Source of the DNA: S5-327 sp965116015 | GTDB taxonomy: Bacteria > Chloroflexota > Dehalococcoidia > Lucifugimonadales > Australimonadaceae | Direction: 5' to 3' | Length of the DNA: 64,000 bases | Assembly: GCA_965116015.1 (NCBI GenBank) | Contig: OZ220477.1 | Location: 1,426,001-1,490,000 of the forward strand | Part shown: positions 33,571-41,244 of the stretch, in pieces | Position numbering within the stretch: position 1 is the first letter of the stretch | Layout: each line of letters begins with the position of its first letter | The notes under the pieces: model-generated | Database searches by the model: none | Seen by the model: only the letters and a program-made list of their open reading frames with translations | Told to the model about the DNA's origin: nothing | Program-made: the position numbers and the translations under genes

Positions 33571-34891
33571 ACGAGCCGAACGTGAGCGCGAATAGAGCGA
33601 AGTCGGGTGAATTGGAAGCGAACTTGAGCTCTGCGCCGCCGAACTCCGGCAAGGAAACAACGTTATAAAGGTCGGGCTGGTCGACGACGAAATAGCTGCG
33701 TCCGTCCTCAATCACAATATGCTCGCCGGCTTCGTCGGCTGTGAGCGGGCGATAGGCGAGCTCGGTGCCCGGTTCAGTGTCGCCCTCTGAGTTGGCGCCG
33801 GCGATAGTGACTTCGACCTCATAGGGTTCGTCGCTTTCGAAGTCGATAACGATGTTCACTGAACGCGCGAAGAAGAGCAAGGCGATGTAGTCCTCCAGGT
33901 TCTCGGTGGCTCTGCCGTGCTTGATCGACTCCGGGCCGGCTGTCCAGGCGCCGTGGAGGTACATAAATTGGTTCAGGTGGCCGCCAGGGTCAATGTAGTC
34001 CTGCGTGGAGCCCTCGTCCGCTACGTAGTACTCTTGATTGGCGATATACAAACCGCTACTGCTAGTGTTGCGGTTCCTCCCGCCGTAAATTTCACGGGTC
34101 TGCCTCGTCTCCGCTGGCGCCGCGTACGCTCGTGGGTCGATCGTCGGCCCTTTGTCCGGGTTCACAGCGATGCCGGTCACGTCGGAGCCCGCTTCCGTGA
34201 GCAAGCTGCGGATGTGCTGTTCGGTCTCATCGTAGGCGCCCTCGCCGAAGTGCGTGTAGCGCACAATGCCCTCAGCGTCGATGAGGTACTTGGCCGGCCA
34301 ATAGCGGTTGCTGTAGGCGCGCCACGTGCGGTAGTCGTTGTCCTGAGCCACAGGCCAAGCAACGCCAAGCTCTTTGGTGGAAGCGACAACGTTGTCAGTC
34401 ATCTTCTCGAACTCGAATTCAGGCGTGTGCACGCCTACGATGACAAGTCCCTGGTCTGCGTATTTCTTATGCCATTCCCGCAGGTAGGGAATGGTGCGGA
34501 TGCAGTTGATGCATGTGTATGTCCAGAAATCGATGAGGACAACCTTACCCTGCAGCTCATCCATCTGGAGGGAGCCGCTGTTGATCCACGCGCTGATGCC
34601 GGCGAACTCGGGCGCAGCATCTCCCGGCGCACCCCCGACGTTGCCGGACCGCTCAACCGACAAGGCGGAGTCGGGCGTGGGCGTCGTGACTCCGTCCGCA
34701 GGTTCGCCTGCAACCTCGTCCGTAGGCTCGAGGGGCATTGGCGTGGCAGCAGGACTCGAAGCGGGCTCCGTGGACTTCAAGTCACCGCCAGAGTCGCCGC
34801 ACCCGGCGGCGAAAGCCGCAAAAAGGGCGATAGTGAGTGCGAGGAGTGTGAGCGATATGCGGCGGGGCCAAGAGGTTGCTAGTGGGCGCAT
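33554..34891 (-). CDS. Thioredoxin-domain lipoprotein (DipZ C-terminal-like)
   Basis: 445 residues. Lipoprotein signal with FAAGC (C31). A Ser/Pro/Thr-rich linker (about 35-85) leads to a redoxin domain with active site FWTYTCINCIRTIPYL (CINC). The VGVHTPEFEFEK and YWPAKYLIDAEGIVRYTHFGEG segments match the DipZ/TlpA thioredoxin group. The C-terminal 180 residues (EIYGGRNRN, GAWTAGPE) resemble the galactose-binding-like domain that follows thioredoxin in DipZ proteins. It works outside the cytoplasm, most likely as a thiol-disulfide reductase. Overlaps the next lipoprotein gene by 17 bases and diverges from pheT. Confidence 0.85.
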   Translation of the reverse strand: MRPLATSWPRRISLTLLALTIALFAAFAAGCGDSGGDLKSTEPASSPAATPMPLEPTDEVAGEPADGVTTPTPDSALSVERSGNVGGAPGDAAPEFAGISAWINSGSLQMDELQGKVVLIDFWTYTCINCIRTIPYLREWHKKYADQGLVIVGVHTPEFEFEKMTDNVVASTKELGVAWPVAQDNDYRTWRAYSNRYWPAKYLIDAEGIVRYTHFGEGAYDETEQHIRSLLTEAGSDVTGIAVNPDKGPTIDPRAYAAPAETRQTREIYGGRNRNTSSSGLYIANQEYYVADEGSTQDYIDPGGHLNQFMYLHGAWTAGPESIKHGRATENLEDYIALLFFARSVNIVIDFESDEPYEVEVTIAGANSEGDTEPGTELAYRPLTADEAGEHIVIEDGRSYFVVDQPDLYNVVSLPEFGGAELKFASNSPDFALFALTFGSYAETY

Positions 34892-34937
34892 ACGCGACTC
34901 CTCAAGATATGTCGACTCCTCAGATGGCTACTTGTCG

Positions 34938-34943
34938 TATACT
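34938..34943 (+). promoter_or_regulatory. -10 element of pheT
   Basis: TATACT lies 49 bases before the pheT ATG. The same spot read on the other strand gives TATACG, so the divergent lipoprotein operon may share the region. No good -35. Confidence 0.4.
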
Positions 34944-34992
34944 ACGCTGAACGTCCTTCGAAACGCATCTATCCCGGAGTTCTTGCCTCCAC

Positions 34993-37374
34993 ATGAGAAT
35001 TCCTCTGTCATGGCTAGCTGAGTATGTGCCGCTGGCTATAGACCCGCGGCAGCTTGCCCACCGCCTCACGATGGCCGGCATCGAAACCTCGTACGACCCA
35101 GGCCCTAGAGGCAGTTGGGACAAGGTCGTCGTTGGCTGCGTGCAGGACGTTAGCCCGCACCCCAACGCAGACCGCCTGCGCTTGGCCACTGTCGACACAG
35201 GGAACTCAACGCAGACGGTCGTGTGTGGGGCGCCGAACGTTGCCCCTGGGCAGAGGATCGCTTTCGCACACGTGGGCGCGTCACTCGTCAACGGCAAGAC
35301 TGGCGCTCCGATGGAGCTGACTGCTGCTGTAATTCGCGGCGTCGAATCCGCCGGCATGGTGTGCTCCGAGCGCGAGCTCGGACTCAGCGACGAGCACGAG
35401 GGGATCCTCGTGTTGCCCGAAGGCAGCCCAGTTGGCGCGCCGCTAGCCGAAGCGCTCCCGCGGGGCGACGCGTTCGAGATAGATGTTACGCCGAACAGAG
35501 GCGACTGTCTGTCGGTTCTGGGCTTGGCTCACGAGATTGCCGCCATTACGGCTAGCCAAGTCGCGGAGCCGCCGCTTGGTTACGAGGAAAGCGGCGAGGA
35601 TATCGCCGACTCCATCGACGTGGAGATTGCAGACCCCGAGCTGTGTCCCCGATACATCTGCGCTCTTGTGCGGGGCGTGAGAATCGGCCCTTCGCCTCGA
35701 TGGGCGCAACGCCGCTTGGAAGAGGTGGGGCACCGATCTATCAACAACGTGGTCGATGTTACGAACTACGTGATGCTGGAGTACGGACAACCGTTGCACG
35801 CGTTCGACCTCGATCAGGTCCGTGGAGACCGCATCATCGTGCGTCCCGCGAAGCGGGGAGAACGATTCACGAGTCTCGACGGGCAGGAACACGCGCTCAA
35901 TCCTCCGATGCTGACGATCGCGGACGCCGAGCGGCCCATTGGTCTTGCCGGTGTTATCGGCGGGCGAAACTCCGAGATGACCACCGCAACTGTCAACGTG
36001 CTGCTGGAGTCAGCGACGTTCAACGCGATCAACACGCGCCGGACTGCGGCGGCCCTCAAGCTGCGCACCGAGGCGTCGCTCCGGTTCGAGAAGGGCATCA
36101 ACCCCGATTTGGCAGAACGAGCCGTGCGTCGAGCCACGAGGCTCATTCTCGAAACCGCAGGAGGGGTCGCGGCCCAGGGAATCCGCGACGCGTTTCCCGG
36201 GAAGAGCGCTCCCCCCCGCATCCCGTTCTCAAGCGCGAGCCTTGTCCGGGTCCTCGGCGCCGACTACCCGCCAGCGCAGGCGCGGCAGGCGCTGTCGTCG
36301 CTTGGATTCACAATTGAGGGCGGCGCTGACGCGACGTTCGTGGCGCCGCCGTACTGGCGAACGGACATCGCCCTTGAAGAGGACGTTGTGGAGGAGGTGG
36401 CGCGCACAGTCGGCTACGACGCCGTGCCCACTGAGCCGCTCGCCGGACGCGCGCCGGACGCGATACACCAGCCCGCGCGCGAGTTGCGCGAAGAGGCGCG
36501 CGACCTACTGACTGCGCTTGGCCTTCAAGAGACGATTTCCTACACGCTAGTGAGCGAAGCAGCCGCCGGCGAGGGCGCGCTGCGCGTCGCTAACCCGATG
36601 AGCCGAGATCAGGAGCGTCTGCGGACATCGCTGCGCCCCGCGGCACTGCGCAATGCTTCCACTGCGCTGCGTCAGTCTCCAGAGAGCGCCATGATCTTCG
36701 AGGTCGGCCGCGTGTTTCTTCCCCGCGAGGGCGACCTGCCGGAAGAGCGCGAGATGGCCGTCGGCGTCGTCGCCGGCGTTCGGGGCGAGACATTGTGGGA
36801 GAAGGGCGCCCCAGCACTCGATTTCTACGATGCGAAGGGCGTTGTAGAAGCGCTGCTCGACCACCTAGGGCTGACGCCCACGTTCGAACGCATCAACGAC
36901 GATGCCACACTCCATCCGGACCGAGCCGCGCGCGTCGTCCTCGCCGGCAATCCGGTTGGCATCGTGGGCGAGCTATCGCCCGCCACACTCCAGTCTTACG
37001 CGCTCGCCGTCGGAACTGCCGCACTCTTCGAGCTCGATCTCGAAGCGATAGTGCCGTTGACGCCGCCACTCCGGTCGCGGTTCGAGCCATTCTCGCGTTA
37101 CCCAGTCGCCAGCCGCGACCTCGCGCTCGTGGTCGACGCAGGCGCGCCAGCAGCAGATTTGCTTGACATCATCAAGGACGATCCGCTCGTCGTGCGCGCG
37201 ACGCTGTTCGACCAGTTCGAGGGGAGCGGGCTGCCGCGAGGAAAGAAGTCTCTCGCCTTCCGCTTCGATCTCCAATCCCGCAAGGAAACGCTGACAGCCA
37301 CTCAGATTGCCGATGCAGTATCGGCAATCGTGGCCCGCCTCGAGCGTGAGTGCGGGGCCGCGCTGAGGACATAA
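34993..37374 (+). CDS. pheT: Phenylalanine--tRNA ligase beta subunit
   Basis: 793 residues, the usual length. N-terminal tRNA-binding EMAP-like domain (VVGCVQDVSPHPNADRLRLATVDTG), B3/B4 editing region (DVTPNRGDCLSVLGLAHEIA and VVDVTNYVMLEYGQPLHAFD), B5 (ALKLRTEASLRFEKGINPDLAE) and the C-terminal ferredoxin-fold anticodon-binding domain (FSRYPVASRDLALVVD). It makes the a2b2 enzyme with PheS. Unusually, pheS is not adjacent but lies about 20 kb away at 57.0 kb. moeA starts 1 base after the stop. Confidence 0.96.
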   Translation: MRIPLSWLAEYVPLAIDPRQLAHRLTMAGIETSYDPGPRGSWDKVVVGCVQDVSPHPNADRLRLATVDTGNSTQTVVCGAPNVAPGQRIAFAHVGASLVNGKTGAPMELTAAVIRGVESAGMVCSERELGLSDEHEGILVLPEGSPVGAPLAEALPRGDAFEIDVTPNRGDCLSVLGLAHEIAAITASQVAEPPLGYEESGEDIADSIDVEIADPELCPRYICALVRGVRIGPSPRWAQRRLEEVGHRSINNVVDVTNYVMLEYGQPLHAFDLDQVRGDRIIVRPAKRGERFTSLDGQEHALNPPMLTIADAERPIGLAGVIGGRNSEMTTATVNVLLESATFNAINTRRTAAALKLRTEASLRFEKGINPDLAERAVRRATRLILETAGGVAAQGIRDAFPGKSAPPRIPFSSASLVRVLGADYPPAQARQALSSLGFTIEGGADATFVAPPYWRTDIALEEDVVEEVARTVGYDAVPTEPLAGRAPDAIHQPARELREEARDLLTALGLQETISYTLVSEAAAGEGALRVANPMSRDQERLRTSLRPAALRNASTALRQSPESAMIFEVGRVFLPREGDLPEEREMAVGVVAGVRGETLWEKGAPALDFYDAKGVVEALLDHLGLTPTFERINDDATLHPDRAARVVLAGNPVGIVGELSPATLQSYALAVGTAALFELDLEAIVPLTPPLRSRFEPFSRYPVASRDLALVVDAGAPAADLLDIIKDDPLVVRATLFDQFEGSGLPRGKKSLAFRFDLQSRKETLTATQIADAVSAIVARLERECGAALRT

Positions 37375-37375
37375 C

Positions 37376-38746
37376 GTGCCTGACCACAACCACGCCCACA
37401 GCGCGCACGGACATCGTCGCGCCGACCATGGGCACACGCATCCCCGCACGGCTGACATGCTCTCTGTCGAGCAGGCGCTCGAACGCATCCTCGCTCTTGT
37501 GGAGCGCTTGCCCGCCGAGCGAACCCCCCTCCTGGAAGCTGACGGGCTGACGCTTGCGGAGGATATCCGCTCGCCGTTCGATATTCCAGCGCTTGCGAAC
37601 TCGGCGATGGACGGCTACGCCGTCCGCGCAGCAGACCTCGCATCCGCATCGGAGGAGGCGCCTGTCGCGCTCAACGTCGTCGGCCAGGTGCAGGCAGGGC
37701 AATTGCCGAGCGCTTCAGTTGCAGAGGGAACGGCGGTGCGCATCATGACCGGCGCGCCGGTTCCTGCCGGAGCCGACGCCATCGTGCCGTACGAGTTCAC
37801 AGACGAGATCGAGCGCGCGGCGACCGGCATCGCACTTGGCTTTATCGGCGTCAAGCATGCACCCGGCGTCGGCGACCATATCCGCCCTGCGGGAGAGGAC
37901 GCACGGGAAGGAGAGACAATTCTCGAGAAAGGGCGCGCGCTCGATCCGCCGTCTATCGGGCTACTCGCGTCGTTCGGATTCGCCGACGCGCCAGTGGTGC
38001 GGCGCCCCCGTGTAGCTCTGCTTGCAACCGGCGATGAGATACAAGCTCCTGGCGAAACGCTCGAACCTGGGCGTTTGTTCGACAGCAATACCTATGGCGC
38101 GGCGGCGGCGTTGCGGCGCTGGGGAGCCCGGCCAGCGCTCGCGGGCATCGCGCGAGACAACATGGACGACTTGCGGGCCAAGATTCAAAGCGGCCTCGAC
38201 GCCGATATGCTCATTACTTCGGCAGGCGTGAGCGCAGGGGCGTTCGATATGGTAAAGGAGACGCTAGCGGAACTCGGCGCCGTCGACTTCTGGGCAGTGC
38301 GCATGCGGCCTGCTCGCCCCATCGCCTTCGGCCTGCTCTACGCTCCCGATGGGCGAGAGATTCCGCACTTGGGGTTGCCAGGCAATCCAGTCAGCGCGCT
38401 GGTGGCGCTCGTCGAGTTCGGTCGGCCCATGCTCGCGAAGATGATGGGCGCCGCCCCTGCCCCTCTGCCAACCGTTCGAGCCATACTCGACGATGATATA
38501 GTGAACTTCGACGAGCGGCGTGTGTACGCTCGAGTGCAGATTGAACGCCGCGAGGGGCGTCTGCACGCCCGGCTCACCGGCGCCCAAGGCTCGAACCTGC
38601 TCACGTCAATGGGACTGGCCCAGGGGCTAGCCATCTGCCCCGAGGATATTCCCCATCGCCCTGCGGGAGAAGAGGCCGTAGTTCAACTGCTGGACTGGCT
38701 CGACCATTCGTCCATCCTTACCGAGCAACTAGACATCACGAGATAG
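37376..38746 (+). CDS. moeA: Molybdopterin molybdotransferase MoeA with His-rich N-terminal tail
   Basis: 456 residues from a GTG one base after pheT, with GAGGAC as ribosome site. Residues 4-22 hold eight histidines (DHNHAHSAHGH and DHGHTH). The standard MoeA begins at about M28 (MLSVEQALERIL). Family motifs: ALANSAMDGYAV, VRIMTGAPVPAGADAIVPYE, the MoaB/Mog-like domain (ATGDEI, DSNTYG, TSAGVSAGAFDMVK) and GLPGNPVSALV. MoeA inserts molybdate into adenylylated molybdopterin. The tail resembles metal-binding stretches of metallochaperones. An alternative start at M28 (37457) would remove it, but has no better ribosome site. Confidence 0.93.
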   Translation: MPDHNHAHSAHGHRRADHGHTHPRTADMLSVEQALERILALVERLPAERTPLLEADGLTLAEDIRSPFDIPALANSAMDGYAVRAADLASASEEAPVALNVVGQVQAGQLPSASVAEGTAVRIMTGAPVPAGADAIVPYEFTDEIERAATGIALGFIGVKHAPGVGDHIRPAGEDAREGETILEKGRALDPPSIGLLASFGFADAPVVRRPRVALLATGDEIQAPGETLEPGRLFDSNTYGAAAALRRWGARPALAGIARDNMDDLRAKIQSGLDADMLITSAGVSAGAFDMVKETLAELGAVDFWAVRMRPARPIAFGLLYAPDGREIPHLGLPGNPVSALVALVEFGRPMLAKMMGAAPAPLPTVRAILDDDIVNFDERRVYARVQIERREGRLHARLTGAQGSNLLTSMGLAQGLAICPEDIPHRPAGEEAVVQLLDWLDHSSILTEQLDITR

Positions 38747-38756
38747 AGGCAACTGT

Positions 38757-39188
38757 ATGACCACCAGGATCGTAGCCTTCGATTCCAAACGGGAGTCGCC
38801 AGACGACAACCCCTCCTACCGATTCGCGCCGCAGCTCATCGAGCAGCAGGGGCGTCCGCTTGGCATAGTGCTGGGCAAACGTCTCTGCGATGCCGCCAAG
38901 GCGAAACTGAAGGGCGATCTGCGCGACGCGTCGTACGCAGAACTGCGGCGGCTGTTCCGCAGCAGCTGCGCCAAACAGGAGGGCTACCTCTCTCCGCAGC
39001 ATCCGGTCGTCGAGGTCGTCCTGAGAATGCTCCTTGCCGCCAAGGCGAACTCGCTGACGCTGACGGAGATTCACGATCAGGCGCTGGATCTGTGGACTCA
39101 TTCACCCGTGCCGAGGCACATCAGCCGAGAGTCGCTCAGGCGCGTGCTCGATCACTCCTCTTCCCACGGGATTGCCCCGGCAAAGTAG
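38757..39188 (+). CDS. Unknown protein downstream of moeA
   Basis: 143 residues, starting 10 bases after moeA with AGAGGCAAC as ribosome site. I do not recognise the family. The N-terminus is polar (TTRIVAFDSKRESPDDN), followed by helical Arg/Lys-rich sequence. The C-terminal part (LTLTEIHDQALDLW...HISRESLRRVLDH) has the look of a winged-helix or helix-turn-helix domain. No signal peptide or cysteine cluster (two Cys only). Its position suggests co-transcription with pheT-moeA. Confidence 0.6.
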   Translation: MTTRIVAFDSKRESPDDNPSYRFAPQLIEQQGRPLGIVLGKRLCDAAKAKLKGDLRDASYAELRRLFRSSCAKQEGYLSPQHPVVEVVLRMLLAAKANSLTLTEIHDQALDLWTHSPVPRHISRESLRRVLDHSSSHGIAPAK

Positions 39189-39269
39189 GACTTCCACTGG
39201 AGTTGCGCACAAAGTAGCTACGGGTAAGAGACTTTTGCCTCGAGATTGGGGGCAGGGAGTCTTATAACG

Positions 39270-39285
39270 GCACAGGGAGCTGTGC
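39270..39285. terminator. Hairpin between convergent unknown gene and rplT
   Basis: GCACAG (39270-39275) pairs with CTGTGC (39280-39285), loop GGAG. A second weak pair, GGAGC (39297-39301) and GCTCC (39309-39313), lies nearer to rplT. Both are in the 161-base gap between facing 3' ends. Termination strength is uncertain. Confidence 0.4.
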
Positions 39286-39349
39286 TGCGCCTCTAGGGAG
39301 CCTTATTAGCTCCTCGCGCGGCGCTCTCCCAGCAGCCGCAGGGTGATTG

Positions 39350-39712
39350 TCAGGCCGCCGCGAGGCTGGCCCTGGCGCGCGCCGCGACCTGCGCGAAAGC
39401 GGACGGCTCAGCGATTGCAAGCTCGGAGAGCGTCTTCCTGTCAAGCGTGATGTTCGCCAGTTTGAGCCCGTGGATGAACTGCGAGTATGAGAGGCCATGC
39501 TCCCGCGCGGCGGCGCCCAAGCGCACGATCCACAGACGGCGCATATCGCCCTTGCGCTCGCGGCGGTGGGCGTAGGAGTACGCCAGCGCGTGAATCATCG
39601 ATTCATGAGCGCGACGGTAGAGGGCGTGCCTCGTGCCGCGGTGTCCTTTCGTAAGCTTGAGTGTTTTCTTGTGCCGTTGGTGTGCGGTTACGCCGCGTTT
39701 GACGCGCGCCAT
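39350..39712 (-). CDS. rplT: 50S ribosomal protein L20
   Basis: 120 residues. MARVKRGVTAHQRHKKTLK, HRGTRHALYRRAHES and RRLWIVRLGAAAREHGLSYS are L20 signatures. It binds 23S rRNA early in assembly. Last gene of the conserved infC-rpmI-rplT operon, 22 bases after rpmI. In several bacteria L20 represses this operon; I see no clear L20-binding mimic in the leader. Confidence 0.96.
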   Translation of the reverse strand: MARVKRGVTAHQRHKKTLKLTKGHRGTRHALYRRAHESMIHALAYSYAHRRERKGDMRRLWIVRLGAAAREHGLSYSQFIHGLKLANITLDRKTLSELAIAEPSAFAQVAARARASLAAA

Positions 39713-39734
39713 ACGGAACTCCGATCTACAAGTT

Positions 39735-39938
39735 CTACTTGTTCAGCGCAGGGATGAGTTTCATCAGCCTTCGGCGGTTGGATGGGCTCGCAACGACGGT
39801 GTCGCTGTAGGTGCGGGTGACCGCGCGGGGCTTCTTGCGGCGAAGGTGGCTGGAGTGCCGTTTCATCCGCAGCAGCTTCCCGCCTCCGCTCAGGCGATAG
39901 CGCGCCGCAGCGCCTTTATGTGTCTTCATTTTTGGCAA
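39735..39938 (-). CDS. rpmI: 50S ribosomal protein L35 (TTG start)
   Basis: 67 residues, typical L35 (MPKMKTHKGAAARY, LRRKKPRAVTRT). The start codon is TTG at 39938; the next ATG is three codons in, but the conserved MPKMKTHKG start requires TTG. The gene overlaps the end of infC by 23 bases, which suggests translational coupling in the infC-rpmI-rplT operon. Confidence 0.93.
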   Translation of the reverse strand: MPKMKTHKGAAARYRLSGGGKLLRMKRHSSHLRRKKPRAVTRTYSDTVVASPSNRRRLMKLIPALNK

Positions 39939-40491
39939 CGTTGGACTCCCTCAAGGCCGACGCCGGGCGAGCGGACGACGCCGACTTGCCTGGGGCCAGC
40001 ACGATGCTCATAAACCTGCCTTCCAATTTCGGCGCCTGCTCGAGCTTGGCGCTCTCTTTCACTGCCTCGTGCACCTGCCGCAGCAGACCTATGGCAAGCT
40101 CCGGATGGTCGAGCTCCCGACCGCGGTGCATCACTGAAACCTTCACTTTGTCACCTTGTTCGAGCAGCTTTGTAACGAGGCGTTCTTTGGCCTCGATGTC
40201 GTGACGCCCGATCCGGGGACGGAATCGCACCTCTCGCAGACCCACATTCTTGTGGGTCTTGCGCATCTCCCGTTCTTTCGTCGATTGCAGGTAACGGAAC
40301 TTCCCGTAATCCAGCAAGCGACAGACCGGTGGGCTCGAATTCGGCGCCACCTCCACCAAGTCCAAGTCGTGCTCGCGAGCCAAAGCTAGCGCATTAGACA
40401 GCGTCATTACGCCAAACTGCTCGCCCTTCTCGTCGACGACGCGAACCTCGGGGACGCGGATACGCTCGTTGACGCGGTATTCCTTAGCTAT
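39916..40491 (-). CDS. infC: Translation initiation factor IF-3 with AUA start codon
   Basis: 191 residues if translation starts at ATA (40491). The first ATG in frame (40407) would cut off a conserved part of the N-domain: the upstream codons read AKEYRVNERIRVPEVRVVDEKG, which is clearly IF-3. Between the in-frame stop at 40500 and that sequence there is no ATG, GTG or TTG; the only usable codon is ATA, 10 bases after AGGAAGG. infC genes are known for rare start codons (AUU in E. coli), which let IF-3 repress its own translation. The rest (DYGKFRYLQSTKEREMRK, VRFRPRIGRHD, GDKVKVSVMHRGRE) is standard. Confidence 0.93.
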   Translation of the reverse strand: MAKEYRVNERIRVPEVRVVDEKGEQFGVMTLSNALALAREHDLDLVEVAPNSSPPVCRLLDYGKFRYLQSTKEREMRKTHKNVGLREVRFRPRIGRHDIEAKERLVTKLLEQGDKVKVSVMHRGRELDHPELAIGLLRQVHEAVKESAKLEQAPKLEGRFMSIVLAPGKSASSARPASALRESNVAKNEDT

Positions 40492-40501
40492 GTGCGCTCA
40501 T
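40484..40501 (-). other. Five-codon mini-ORF overlapping the infC start
   Basis: ATG at 40501 opens MSAHS and stops at 40484, so it spans the infC ATA start at 40491 in another frame. The AGGAAGG site touches its ATG (spacing 0), so it fits the ATA better. Initiation at this ATG would compete with infC and could sharpen IF-3 feedback. It may also be chance. Confidence 0.25.
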
Positions 40502-40552
40502 CCTTCCTGTGTCAGAGAGTAAGGCCTTGGCAGAAGCCCCAGCCGAGACAAG

Positions 40553-40558
40553 ATTATA
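40553..40558 (-). promoter_or_regulatory. -10 element of the infC-rpmI-rplT operon
   Basis: TATAAT on the minus strand, 61 bases ahead of the infC start, in the gap after plsY. A weak -35 (TTGCGT, 40583-40578) is 19 bases upstream. Confidence 0.5.
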
Positions 40559-40620
40559 CACTGCGTTCCGCATCAGTACGCAAGCAGCGCGGCAATAGTC
40601 CTTTGCTTCTCTCTCGCATT

Positions 40621-41241
40621 CTATCTGCTCGTGCTGATCGTGCTTGCGGACTCGCCAAGGCGTCGCTCCGTGCCATTGATGAGGCGACGGATGTTGTCTC
40701 GGTGCATCCACACAACGAGCGGGCCGCACACGAGGGCGAAGTAGAGGTGCGGCAGCGGAATGTCCCCAAGCGCGGCAGCCGAGCCATACGCCGCAACTAC
40801 CCCGGCAACAGCGAGAATCGAGCCGAGCGACGCATACCGCGTAGCCGCAACGACCGGCGCGAACACTCCGAGGCCGACGATCGCTGTCCACGGCAGCAGC
40901 GCGCCAGCGGCGCCGGCGCCCGTCGCCACGCCCCGCCCTCCCCGGAAACCGGTGAACACAGGGAACATATGGCCCAGCAGCCCTCCCGTCGCCGCTCCCG
41001 CCGCCGTCCAGTCGTTGTCCGACACACCCTGCGCGATCAGGACAGGGACGATGCCCTTGGCGCAGTCGAGAAGCCCCGAGGCAAGAGCGATGCGCGCTCC
41101 TCCAGCCCGCAGCACGTTCGTCGTGCCTGTTTTCCCACTTCCGATTTCACGCACGTCGATACCTCGCAACAGCCGCACGAGAACCAGTCCCGGCTGCAGG
41201 CTGCCGATGAGGTAAGCGAGAGGGACAAGCAGCCAGTCCAC
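40621..41241 (-). CDS. plsY: Glycerol-3-phosphate acyltransferase PlsY
   Basis: 206 residues, five or six membrane helices. Family motifs: LAYLIGSLQPGLVL, GSGKTGTTNVLRAGG and GHMFPVFTGFRGGRGVATG. PlsY transfers an acyl group from acyl phosphate to glycerol-3-phosphate, the first step of phospholipid synthesis. It starts 3 bases after der, so the two are in one transcript. Confidence 0.94.
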   Translation of the reverse strand: MDWLLVPLAYLIGSLQPGLVLVRLLRGIDVREIGSGKTGTTNVLRAGGARIALASGLLDCAKGIVPVLIAQGVSDNDWTAAGAATGGLLGHMFPVFTGFRGGRGVATGAGAAGALLPWTAIVGLGVFAPVVAATRYASLGSILAVAGVVAAYGSAAALGDIPLPHLYFALVCGPLVVWMHRDNIRRLINGTERRLGESASTISTSR

Positions 41242-41244
41242 GGG

